Program-made: the position numbers and the translations under genes
Shown here: piece after piece, positions 1 to 11,122 of the stretch
Position numbering within the stretch: the first letter of the stretch is position 1
Layout of the letters: every line of letters starts with the position of its first letter
From: Sinonovacula constricta
Taxonomy: Eukaryota > Mollusca > Bivalvia > Cardiida > Solecurtidae
NCBI GenBank assembly: GCA_007844125.1
Contig: CM017573.1
Coordinates: forward strand, 2,504,293-2,568,292
Direction: 5' to 3'
DNA length: 64,000 bases
The notes under the pieces: model-generated
Told to the model about the DNA's origin: nothing
Databases searched by the model: none
Seen by the model: the letters and a program-made list of their open reading frames with translations, nothing else

Positions 1-595
1 CAGGGTGTCGTTACATAAAGGAATCCCATGTCAATACATTCCATATTGATTACATGTATAATCGTTTGTGGCATTTGAGTCGATCTATCATCTAGGTTTG
101 CTCCAAGTTGGTAACAATAAATTAATCAGCGTTTATGCATGTTTTGAAGTTGACACGTGATAATGAATGGAAGGAATCTTATTGAAAAGTTGATATATTA
201 TAAATGATCTATGTTGTATAGTGTTTGTATATACCCGGACAGAAAAGGACCATGGCCAGACAAACACCATGTCAACAGTTCTTCCACTGGTCGTTAATAT
301 AGGGCTCCTTGATATTGTAATCTCTCATATTGAATATCAAAGGTGGAATATTGATAAAAGATTGACTAGCAGTGATTTATTGTTAGTAATAACTTATTAC
401 AAGTTATCTACGGGGGTAAGAGAGTTGATATATGTAGCAAACCACACAAGGTCAATACCGCACACGGTCTGAAGACCGGATGATACCAGCTCAATATCAT
501 TCCAAAAAGCTGGACCTGTATATATCATGCAGATCTGCATTGACTATTATATTTAGTACCAACACAGAATTGTATTAACTAAAACAATAGATTTT

Positions 596-960
596 GTTTT
601 ATCCGTCAAAATGTAATTTTTGCTTTTATCATTAGTATAGATTTTGCATTTACAACCTACATATATTTTGATTCGGTATATATTTTGTATTTTACCATCA
701 ATATAGATTTTGTATTTTCTATCAGTATACATATTGTATTTTACCATCAATATAGATTTTGTATTTTCTATCAGTATACATATTGTATTTTACCATCAAT
801 ATAGATTTTGTATTTTCTATCAGTATACATATTGTATTTTACCATCAATATAGATTTTGTATTTTCTATCAGTATACATATTGTATTTTACTATTAATAT
901 TGATTTTGTATTCATCGTCAACATAGATTATATATTACCATCAGTATAGATGTTGTATTA
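596..960. repeat. 49-bp minisatellite
   Basis: ATCAGTATACATATTG recurs at exact 49-bp intervals (721, 770, 819, 868). Each unit is itself two related halves (TATTTTACCATCAATATAGA and TATTTTCTATCAGTATACAT). Degenerate units flank the clean core on both sides. Confidence 0.95.
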
Positions 961-2118
961 ATATCAGGTGTTTGCGATGAAGATCAGTACAGCGCATACC
1001 TCCAGGTTACTTGCACCGGTACCAGGAGACAGCAAAGTTGTTTGTGAATCGTTAAATCAAAGCGAGAAAAAAAACAAAAACAAGCACGGATATTAATCAC
1101 TGAACGCGTAGCTAATTTTGATAATATTATAATAAGCATACTTACAGGCGTTACTGAGGCGTTTTAAAACTTCTACATTTTTACGAAAACATTAGAACGA
1201 TATTTGTGCTATCTACCCAAGCATCAAGAACTTATTTACAAACATGCACACTAGAATAGTTTAAACCTCTTTGATATTTTAATTAGTTTGTCTTTAGCCT
1301 TCAGACTTGTCTGGATAGATGTTTAATACAAGTTTGGCTGTTGTTGTTGACTTCATACTTTTTTAGTAACTTAGTAAGCGTTCTAACGTAATATATATTT
1401 ATATATATAACTATATGTATAGACGTTCTGTAATGACCTGACGATAATGTTATATAATTCTGGTGGATGTATACATTAAATTAACATTTTATTGAGTGGT
1501 GTATTAACTATCTGTTGGTGTTTACTGTAACCAAAAACAGTATACGTGTGATGATCGCCAATAAAAAAGTTAAAAGTAAACATTCATTGCCGGTACACAA
1601 ATACGTACTAAAATAATGATGAAACGGGAACGACTCAAGCCAAATGCTAAGTCATCTTTTGTTTGATCGTGATAAACAACTAACATGGATGACTTGACAG
1701 TAAGTATGTATAGCCAGCCATACCCATGATGTTTGTGTCCTTGCTCGTTCTATTTTCTGACTCTTAATACACAATTACAGGAGAATAAGTAATAAATGTG
1801 ATGACATAAGTATTTTTCTTATCTTTGGGTAGATTTCGTCATTTTATCGTAAGCTCGGACTGAAAACAGGTTTTCTTTTTCTCGTTATACTTTATAACCT
1901 TTATGTTATCAGCCAAATGAAATAATGAAATAAATTTCAAGTTAACTCAATTTTATTAAGTATTGCGAATGCACAATTCGTCTCAATGTATAATTTATTT
2001 TAGCTATTTTTGCTTTTAAATCTTTGGCTGTACAGCCGAATTTAATAGTTGAATGTCTAAATACAAAAAAAATAGAAAATATATCAAGTAATGATCATTT
2101 ATAATATAAATAATTATG
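961..2118. other. Gene-free stretch
   Basis: AT-rich unique sequence. I see no exon, RNA gene or clear repeat here. Confidence 0.5.
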
Positions 2119-2216
2119 TGTACCGTATTTTGCGGAATATAGCCCGCAACTTTTTTTCTCAAGATGGCGGCCTGCGGGGAATATTCCAGTGCGGGGAATC
2201 TGTTGACAAAATCCAT
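2119..2216. repeat. Left arm of a 1.3-kb inverted repeat pair
   Basis: TACCGTATTTTGCGGAATAT, then GCCCGCAAC, a T-rich stretch, and TGCGGGGAATATTCC. The reverse complement of 3288-3408 carries the same blocks in the same order, so the two arms face each other about 1.1 kb apart. TA lies at each outer edge. Confidence 0.6.
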
Positions 2217-2344
2217 TTTTGTCAGCTGCCACTAACCTAAGATCATGGAAATTGAATGAAGGCTTAACTGAACTCCTTAACCTTTTTGCCGCTTAAAAGT
2301 GCGACCTTCAGTTTAATAATATTCTTTGCAGAGGACATTTACTG

Positions 2345-2560
2345 CATACTGGGGTCAGAATTAAGGACCGTCTCACAAAAACTTGCAACCACTTTGGTCT
2401 ACAGGTGTAAAATAAACAGTTTCGTGTATCAGATGGTGGTTCATAATTTACAGCATACTGGGATCAGATTTAAGGACCATCTCATTAAAATTCGCAACCA
2501 CTTTCGTCTCCAAGCGTAACGTGAACAGTTTCGAGCATAGGATGGTGGTTTATAACTATT
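2345..2560. repeat. Diverged tandem duplication, about 109-bp unit
   Basis: CATACTGGGGTCAGAATTAA at 2345 and CATACTGGGATCAGATTTAA at 2454 begin two copies that stay alignable through AACAGTTTCGTG.ATC and GATGGTGGTTCATAA. Confidence 0.8.
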
Positions 2561-3098
2561 TTGCATACATGTATATGCACTCGTTCTTGACTTTTCAGTT
2601 ATGTATATTAGCGGAGACTTTAGCGGGGACCTTGTGAAAGACAAAAAAAGATTAGTTGTGTAAATTTTAGTTAATAAATAGCAAACTAGAACAATATGAT
2701 AAAGATAAACAACAGAATTAAAAAAAACTAGACGAGCCGATTTCCGTTCTCTTTTTTTGCATAGCTGACTACTTCAAGCTTGAAGCCGTCAGTGTAGTTT
2801 CCAATTTTGGGCAAAAATATATACCGATACCCAGTATGGTATGTTGTTTGCATTTCTGTTTTAACAAATATCACGCCGATAATTACGCTGCACAGTTACA
2901 TTCAATCAATCATCTGTAATTGTCACTTTTGTCGGTAACATAAACTTAACAAACAATATTTTACATTCTTTCTAATGCCACTGCACGGCAATATTTTTTT
3001 GCACGTATCAGCCAATCGTGCCCTGATTTTTCCAATTAAACACTTAATGCGTTAACATCAAAATAACCACTCCTAACGTATTGCACCATCCCATTGTC

Positions 3099-3135
3099 TA
3101 TAAATAGCTCTCACTTCCCCGACAAAAGGTCAGCT
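3099..3135 (+). promoter_or_regulatory. Candidate TATA core promoter
   Basis: TATAAATAG at 3099-3107 is followed by an initiator-like TCAGCTT at 3130-3136, 31-33 bp downstream, which is the usual spacing. No downstream coding exon could be assigned, so the transcript, if any, is unknown. Confidence 0.25.
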
Positions 3136-3287
3136 TTTGTGTTACAGCAGAAAGCGAGAAGGATTATCGATCGATATATGCATTGTAGTGTTAGGTAACA
3201 CTGTGTAGATCACGCTGACTTGGTGTGATACAGTTGACACGTGTTTGACCTGGGAATATGGCTTCTTTACGCATAAATTATCAGCAC

Positions 3288-3408
3288 AAAGGGTGCGGGG
3301 AATATTCCGCTGCGGGTTATATATTAACAAAATTTAAAAAAAAAACATTAAAAAAGGGCCATGCGGGGTTTATTCCAAGGGGGGTTGTATTCCGCAAAGC
3401 ACGGTATG
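3288..3408. repeat. Right arm of the 1.3-kb inverted repeat pair
   Basis: Contains GGTGCGGGGAATATTCCGCT, an A-rich stretch, and GTATTCCGCAAAGCACGGTA at the outer edge, mirroring the arm at 2119. The reading frame 3258-3458 through it is a by-product of the repeat. Confidence 0.6.
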
Positions 3409-4836
3409 TGTATTTACTCATTATTTTAAGTAAGGTCATCTGGAAAACAGGTGTGTAACAATTATAAAACCATTTATACCGGTATATGTACTTTATTCAT
3501 TGGTATTACACAACAGTGTAACATACCATTTTTGCTTTTATTTGGAATATCTTTCTGATGTTTGTTCGTCTATTTAATTTCTACGAATTTTAAATATCTT
3601 ATGTAAACGCGAGTTTGCATATAATGGGAGGCAATAAATCATATCAGTAAAGACATATTATCATGAACTGATTATTTAACAGTTTCTTCCAGCAATACAC
3701 GCAGTGGTAAGTTACTTATAAGTTTTTTCTTCATCCGTTTTTTATTCTTTAAGTACAACATACTTATTTCTTGAACATATCTACATATCCGATAGATAAT
3801 TATATAGAGAAGTATTTATCCATCAACGGTATATTTCCTGTAATAATAACAAACAATAGCAACAGCAAACACCACAAACTCTCAATTATACTGTATCTTT
3901 GGATCTGTCTATCAAAACAGCTCATAATAATACCATCAATATTTAAGGACACAAACTTTGTTACGTCTCTTGATAATAATATTTAAACGATACCTAATTT
4001 ACTAAAAAACAAGGGTCTGTTAATTTATGTTTTGCTGATTGTCAACACAGACAAACTTTATAAGCACCCTTGAAGGATGGCGCCTTCAGACGACACCTAT
4101 CAATTATCCTTGATTGCATTACTTATCTACGAACAACGTTTGCATTCTATTTTGAACTCATTTGTATTTGCACAAGAGATAGGATATGAGAGCTTCAGAC
4201 CTATACTTGTAGGATATACAAAATAATTCCAACGAACTTAGGCGTTACACTGTTTTTTTTTCCTGTTTTTTTTGCTTATCCAGGGATCAACATGTTATCC
4301 CCAATCCCATAAATGCAAAATGAAACATTTCCATTAGACATTCGCGACAAGCATTAAATGTTAGGTCTTTCTTTTAATTTGGCGTGCAACGCACGTTTGT
4401 CCTTAGTTACGAAAGAGTGTTTGCGTACAATATTAGGATCTCTCTTCCATGTGGTGCGTTTTTTTTCCATATCTTGTGCGTACAAAATATAGAACGCAAA
4501 CAAATGTATTGCAGTGCAGACACAATTTAGATGTCAACGTATTTTTTTTTTTACTTGTTTATCATTTCTATTAAAATCTTGTTTGTGCTGTTGTGGCCGC
4601 CAAAGCACGGGCCCAGGGTTAGCAGGAGAAGACATTTTCTGTGCAGCTTATCACGCAATCATATGAAGATACTACTTTTGAAACAAGTGTTAAATATCCG
4701 AAAATAAATAATTACAAATGACAATATTTCATGAAGGCAAATGTGTGTTATTTTTTGTCGAATTCAACCATTAAATGTTTTAAACTAATCTTTTATGTTT
4801 CTCATTTACCGGCGAATCACATCCCTGACGCAATGT
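3409..4836. other. Gene-free stretch
   Basis: AT-rich sequence with T-runs. No supported exon. The short frame at 3771-3986 has no splice or promoter context. Confidence 0.5.
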
Positions 4837-4849
4837 TTAAACTGTATTC

Positions 4850-5091
4850 GCGGATCGGGAGGTCGTGGGTTCGAACCCCGGCCGGGTCATACCAAAGACT
4901 TTAAAGTTGGTAGTAGTGGCTTCCCTCCTAACGCTCGGGGCTACGGGGACAGCATTACGCCTGACTCGTCGGTGTCAGTATAATGGACCGGCCGGGTTCA
5001 GTCCTTGGGCACCTCATAAGTGCCCCTGCGCTATAATGATAGAAATGTCGCTGCGCAGTATCGGCAAAAATGCCGGCTAATCCCTAATCCC
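4850..5091 (+). mobile_element. tRNA-derived SINE, 5'-truncated, with perfect 13-bp target duplication
   Basis: It starts inside the tRNA head (GCGGATCGGGAGGTCG, then B-box GGTTCGAACCCCGG) and continues through the body ACCAAAGACTTTAAAGTTGG to a tail of ATCCCTA repeats. TTAAACTGTATTC flanks it exactly at 4837-4849 and 5092-5104. The loss of the A-box half means it cannot be transcribed as a normal SINE. Confidence 0.9.
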
Positions 5092-6213
5092 TTAAACTGT
5101 ATTCATTTACTTAATAATGTAAAAGGACACCAAGTACAAACAAAATAAGTTTGTTCTTTTGCATAAACACGCTACTCTCGAATACTTTCTGATGCAGTGA
5201 TACATTTGAACACACTTTCTTGCACTGAGTAATCTTGAGAACGACAGCATAACTTGAGCAAAAACAGATACATTGTTTATTTTAGATTGCGGTTCATACA
5301 ATGAGCCATTCTACTTTGAACTTACGTCTGTTTGGTAAAAAATCAACAAATGACAAGCTTGGACCCTGATAAGAAAAACAACCACATTAGACACGTTTCA
5401 TGTCTTCTTAAATTCTCTACAACGCGCATTTGTCGCTAGATACCAAGTAGTGTATGCATGCATTTAGATCATTTATCTTCATTAGTTTTCAATGTTGTTA
5501 TTATCAAATTTAATAGCCTACAAGTATATAATTTATTAAACAATCAAATATGCGTATTTTTTTATTTTTTTATTTTTTTGTGTGCTGCAAATGCATAGAA
5601 GCGAACACCGCAATATATGTTTAAAAGGAACATCCCTGTGTTTATTCTCATGTTCCTCGTATATTGTTACACATTTAGAAAAAATATTATCTTTTTTTAT
5701 GCAACTGCTATGCATGCTCACAAAAATGGTAGGTGTGTGTTTGTCTCAAATATTTAGATCTACTCGTACAATAAAAAGGAGTTTTTTTTAATAATTCCTT
5801 GAATGTATGGATGTAATTTGAATAAACCTGTTGAGATCTTTTATACTAAAATGGAAAACGAAAATGAACTGCATTTCAAGTGGTAAATTACGGAGACAAA
5901 CAATTCATCCTCCCTGCACCCCACACCTCCATCCCATGCGCCCTACAGATATCATTTCCGTTATTAAATCTCAAAGGCGGTTTGCATTGTAACAAAGATA
6001 ATTCATCACCTGGTTAAAAATAACAATACCGTACCGGGGCGGGGAGGTGAAGGGTCACAATTTGTCACGTACACTGGTTCGACAACTATGAAAGATTGGT
6101 TTTCGATAGATATGTTTGAGATTGTCCCGTGTAGATATAATATATAATATGGTGCATCGCTTTGTTTGCTAAGTCCTTCACGGATAGAGCTCCAAAATCT
6201 CAAATGCGGGGAT

Positions 6214-6231
6214 GGGGGGGGGGGGGGGGGG
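6214..6231 (+). repeat. 18-nt poly-G run
   Basis: An uninterrupted run of G preceded by GCGGGGAT. It can form a G-quadruplex and is prone to length error in sequencing. Confidence 0.9.
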
Positions 6232-6439
6232 TGGTGTTGGCGTATAAGAAAAGATAGGATAACGTTATCTTTGATATGACTGGGTTGGGTTGGTTGTATA
6301 TCATGTCAGGCTAAAAATTATTTTTCACGTGAAATGATATTTCTACGATATGTAGACCATGTAGAAAAGGTGAACAATATATTGTGTAACCGGCCGTTGG
6401 GTGTCTTTTCAATTGATTTAATATCTTGATACCTAACCT

Positions 6440-6610
6440 ATGTCAATGGTAGACTCTAGTGGCTAAGATTCTTGATCGGAGGGTCCCGGGATCAAACCCC
6501 GCACAAACCACTAGGTGTTAGTCGTTGAACAATTCTATTTACTGCATCCCACTTCAGGTAATTGTTGTTTAAACAGTGGTTCTACCCAGGAAGAGACAGT
6601 CGAAAAGGTA
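6440..6610 (+). mobile_element. tRNA-like SINE remnant
   Basis: TGGTAGACTCTAGTGGCTAA resembles an A-box region and GTCCCGGGATCAAACCCCGC a T-arm/B-box, followed by a non-tRNA body. No second copy was seen in the window, so the family is uncertain. Confidence 0.4.
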
Positions 6611-6654
6611 TTAATATAATATGGAAGAAGTTGCCATTCCACAAACAAGGAATG

Positions 6655-6800
6655 TCGGACAAAAGCTCACCTGGACGAAAACCCTCTCATCAATTTTGAT
6701 GGCGGAGGCTTGGGGGACAAAACTCCCCCGTCATTTTTCACTCCCGGATAAAAGCTCTCCCGTCAATTTTACACCCAGTCAAACCCCTCTAGGTCTTAAG
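6655..6800. repeat. Degenerate repeats with CCCGTCAATTTT core
   Basis: Several imperfect units of about 30-35 bp: GACAAAACTCCCCCGTCATT, AAAGCTCTCCCGTCAATTTT and AAACCCTCTCATCAATTTT. The frame 6621-6911 runs through them and is not supported as a gene. Confidence 0.5.
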
Positions 6801-9800
6801 TTAAAAATTTTGCCAAGATATAAAGCTGAAATAGAGCTGTTTTATCGCACAGTTAAGCTTGCTTCATTCTGGTTTATAACGCGTAGCGCACCTACTCATC
6901 GATGTGGGTAAGTGATGGTATAGATGGGCACATACTCCTTATCTAAATACGCCCACAATAATAAGTACAATGATACAAAACGTTTACAACTCCCTGACAA
7001 AATATGTATAAGATATATACGATGCAGACATGCTTTTCAGCGTGTTTTGTGAATTACGCAGTTGTCACGGGCTTAGTGTATAGGACTGGATAGGTTTATG
7101 AGAAAATTACTTGTGAATTAAGTGAATTAAGTGAAACTGCATCTGCGGCTTTTGACACCCAGGCTTACTGAGTACTGAATTAACCCCAATTTCTTGACCC
7201 AAGTCTGTGGCATTTAAATGTCAACGATACTTAAGTGATATTTTATCTGGGAAAGAAAATAATTTATACTTATATTCGAACGAATTATTTAAAATTAAAA
7301 GTAGCAAGTAAAGAAAATTATTATTTTAAGGACCCCATTGTGTGCAACATCGTTTGACCAGTGATTAGATCGTGAAAGTTATTTGAGAGCTGAGGTAAGG
7401 TCAAGTTAAAAAGAAATATAAAACCAGCTGCCATGTCCGGTTTTTCTATAGGTAGGTACTGACATATTTTTCGCAACTGCCAACCACCAAACCTATGTCT
7501 AAAGTTTAACTGTTTGAAACACGTAAACTCCTTAAACGTTAGAGTTTCTTGAAACCTAATAGTAACACCAGGAACATTTCCCAGTTTGCATAAAAACAGA
7601 ATAAAATAAACAAGAGCCATTCTACGACAAAAGGTGCACGTTCGCGACGTCAAGTTAGAACTATTTCCTCATGACATTCCTGTATTACTACGCCCAATTT
7701 TGCCGTTCCGTTTGTTGTCAGTGTAGACAATGCAAACATGCAATTAGATAACAAACCTTTGTATGTCATCAAAGAACGTTTACTTAAGTTTACTTTTGCT
7801 CGACTTGGTTTACCCTAGATATTTACAGTCAATAAAAACGAAAATCTCTTTAACATTGACTATATGTTATTAGCATTAGAAGCCGGATTAGAATAAAAGC
7901 TTTGCCGATTTCTTATTTAGATAAGGTTTTGTGGTTGTTTTCTTGGAGATCAAGTATAATTGTGACACCTTAATCTGTTCTTGTTTATTTTTGAAACATG
8001 CGTCTCGCAAGCAATGGTCAGCACTGTTACATCTAGCTATTACTGGCTTATAAAGGCATTTACCACCAGCCCGCCTCAACTACTAAATCTAGTCAGGAGG
8101 GTATTTACAAGTTTGTGCCCTGTTCGATGACATGTAAGTATACTTGTGGAAATACCTTATAATCTGTATATTAAGTATCACCTTTAAAATACTCCAAGTG
8201 TCATTTATGCACACAAGGCGTAATCCGATCTGAATGCAAGATATATAGCTGTGCTGTATATTGAATGCTGTGTTGTATATTGAATGATTAATATTTAATT
8301 TTATACAATCAATAATTGATGAAATAAGCGAATCTTAATAAGTTCAATTGCATTTTGAGCTGGCGATATATATAACCAGCAATTAAAGTGTGTGTGCATG
8401 ACTTCTACCTGTCTTACATAAGTCGACTTTAGGACGTTTTTGGTAATGAAGGTCCTAAACTGAAGGCACCATTGTCACAACAAATTTGCCATGTACGTTG
8501 GGCTAAGCATATTCTTTCAATTTTATTAGACTAATTTAACGGAATAGTTACATATGCAACATTTGCACCTACATGCTAGCAGTGTTCTACTTCAACAAGT
8601 GCCACAACTCCGGCTTTCCTGTCTTCCAGGGATTGTTCGAAGCAAGGCATCATGCAACTTCCTCATTTTGCACAAGATTGTGATTGGAAAATTAAGAAGT
8701 TTTTGACAGCACCTATACTAGATCTGCAAATCGATTGTGACTTAAAATTGGAATTGTTATCCATTTTTTTTGTAAATTACGCCAAAATGCGCTTAAAATC
8801 TTCGTTGAAGAGTTACCTAAGAAAGAAACCAACTGCTGGATTTATCGATGCTCTCTGTCAGGAATGTATGTTCTGAGGCATACTATTGACTTTGATACCT
8901 CCTTGGTATAGATTGTTTAGTTAGGATGGTCTTGTTGGACACCTTAAACTGAAGAGCCACTCAGCATCTACGGTCTCTGTTGTGGCATCTGCCTGTCATC
9001 GGTCACGTGAAGCTCTAGTGTAAGTACTTTAGAAAACTCGAATGGTCGAGTTGCTCAGCATGTCTCTTTTGAACTTTAAACTTAAAAAGCAATAACAATA
9101 AGCACATACATCTGTTAGGCTCTAAGTGGCGTTTATTTGTGCATATATCCAGTACGTGTCACAACTCGAACAATGTTTTTGTTCCAAACCTTGGTAAAAG
9201 TACACATTGCATGACAGCCATGTGGTTATATTGCATCATGTTAATGGACACACACCAGCAGGGTGTACTTCCTCCCAAGAATGTGTCTCCGGTTGTCAGT
9301 GTACTTCACATTGCCATGGTACTTGTTCAAGCGAAACTTGTGTGTGTGTGTGTGTGTGTGCTTATGTGCATGTTGCCATTATTTACCACATGCAGTTTTC
9401 GTGTAAAGTGGTATGCTGTTTATTTTCACATTGAATTAGCTGCCTCTGAATATGCAATCATTGCTTAAGTTGTTTAGTAAAAAAACAACACACACAACAA
9501 AACAAACAACCAAAAAATAAACAACACAAAAACTATTCATTTCTTTAATTGAGTTCTTGCCACTTTTCATTTCTCATAAGTGCGTAAGCAGTTTTGTTTT
9601 CTGTCTGTAGTATGCTTTTATTCTCTGTCGTTTTTGCGTAAGGAAAGTTTGATGCATGTCTAGAAATACTAAGAACTTGCTATCCAAAATCACCATTTAA
9701 AATTCGTGATATTAACACTTGCTGTTGACTTTTATAAAAATAAATCACAGAGGAGAATATGCGTTCCATATGTCTGGTATTGTAACAGTTACATACCAGG

Positions 9801-9939
9801 TTTTGTTATTTGTGTTTTGCCAAAAACGTCTACATTGTCGCCAGTAATAATTTGTTTATGATTGAACAGTATTTGAAGTTAAAACGTGTCATTGTATTTT
9901 GACATTGAGGCATTCAAGAAATGTATTACTGTTGTTTTA

Positions 9940-9975
9940 ATTGTTGATGTTGTTGTTGTTGTTGTTGTTTTCTTG
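9940..9975. repeat. (GTT)n microsatellite
   Basis: GTTGATGTTGTTGTTGTTGT, then TGTTGTTTT. A separate (GT)n run is at 9341-9360. Confidence 0.9.
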
Positions 9976-11072
9976 TTCTGGCAAAGACCAATATGCCTAG
10001 AGTATAAAATACTATTTTTAGGTAAAATGCCTTTAAGATTTAAGCACTGTTGAAAGTGTTATTCGTCATATTAACTCTTGCGTAGGTAAGAGGTCTTGTA
10101 CAAGTTTCATTCGTCATTTTATTCAACGGTTTACATTTAGATCGAATGTCAAAGATTGTATTATGTGGTGCTATAATACGATTGTCTTTGTGATACATCC
10201 ATTAATTATAGGTATAATTAAATGTTATAGCAGGTTGTCTGCTTACAATTAGTTATTATGATCATTATTTATTCAATGTTGTTTGTTGTGGTTGTTTCTT
10301 TGTATTTTGTGAAAAAATGTTATATATAATTAACTTACGTTTCTGCCAAAATAGATTATGATTGATTTATCCGGAAATTGCCGAGTAAGCCGGACTGACA
10401 ACGAACCATCTGTCCCAACCAGTTTCGTAACACGATTTAGCTTCTGGCCTTTTCCGTCAAGCTTAGAGGTCACTAGGACAGATGCCAGATGGTCACCTAA
10501 ATATTATGTCGATGGATGCAAGCTTTTGACATACAGAACTCACCCATTCTGAATACCCGGATATGTTTACATTTACTGTCATAGAACCATACAACTACGT
10601 TAGGCATTGTTTCTCTATTACATGCAAAATAAAGGTGATTTAGACAATATGATTTGTAATTATTGTGCTATGTGAGCCTGATTTTTCATTAATTATTCTA
10701 ATTTTGATTTTATCTATTGCCATTTTACTGCTGTAGACAGTTAAATGTGGTAAGTCGGCTGCATTATGTTCAACCCTTTTGTGAACATTGCCCGATTTAT
10801 CCATATCATTTCATCGCTTAAAATTCGAATTATCTTATGCTAAAATAACATTTGTTCACATATTCATTTTTTCATACTTTAAATGAAACACTTTTTTTCT
10901 CAGGGTATGCTTAGAAAACAAGATTCTAACTATATGATTTAATTTTTTTTTCTGTGTATTAAGATCAAAGTCGATGCGTCTTTCACGCTACTGGGTAAGT
11001 CCATAGAGTATCCTGTTGAAATTTGCACTTGGTAAGTGGTGGATTTTCGTGAAAAGATGATTGTGTACTCTC

Positions 11073-11122
11073 CTGTTTGCTTTGTACTTTTAAAAGACTG
11101 TTTGCTTTGTACTTTTAAAAGA
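11073..11122. repeat. 25-bp tandem duplication
   Basis: CTGTTTGCTTTGTACTTTTA, then AAAGA, occurs twice in direct succession (11073 and 11098), with no mismatch seen. Confidence 0.9.

Noticed and set aside
7321..7653. 110-codon minus-strand frame with a hydrophobic N-terminal segment
   Set aside because: No splice context, promoter or known motif. The start of the hydrophobic segment may be chance in AT-rich DNA.
9207..9434. Cys-rich frame resembling a metallothionein or EGF fragment
   Set aside because: Part of the Cys run is the (TG)n microsatellite, there is a stop just upstream, and the cysteine spacing fits no family I know.
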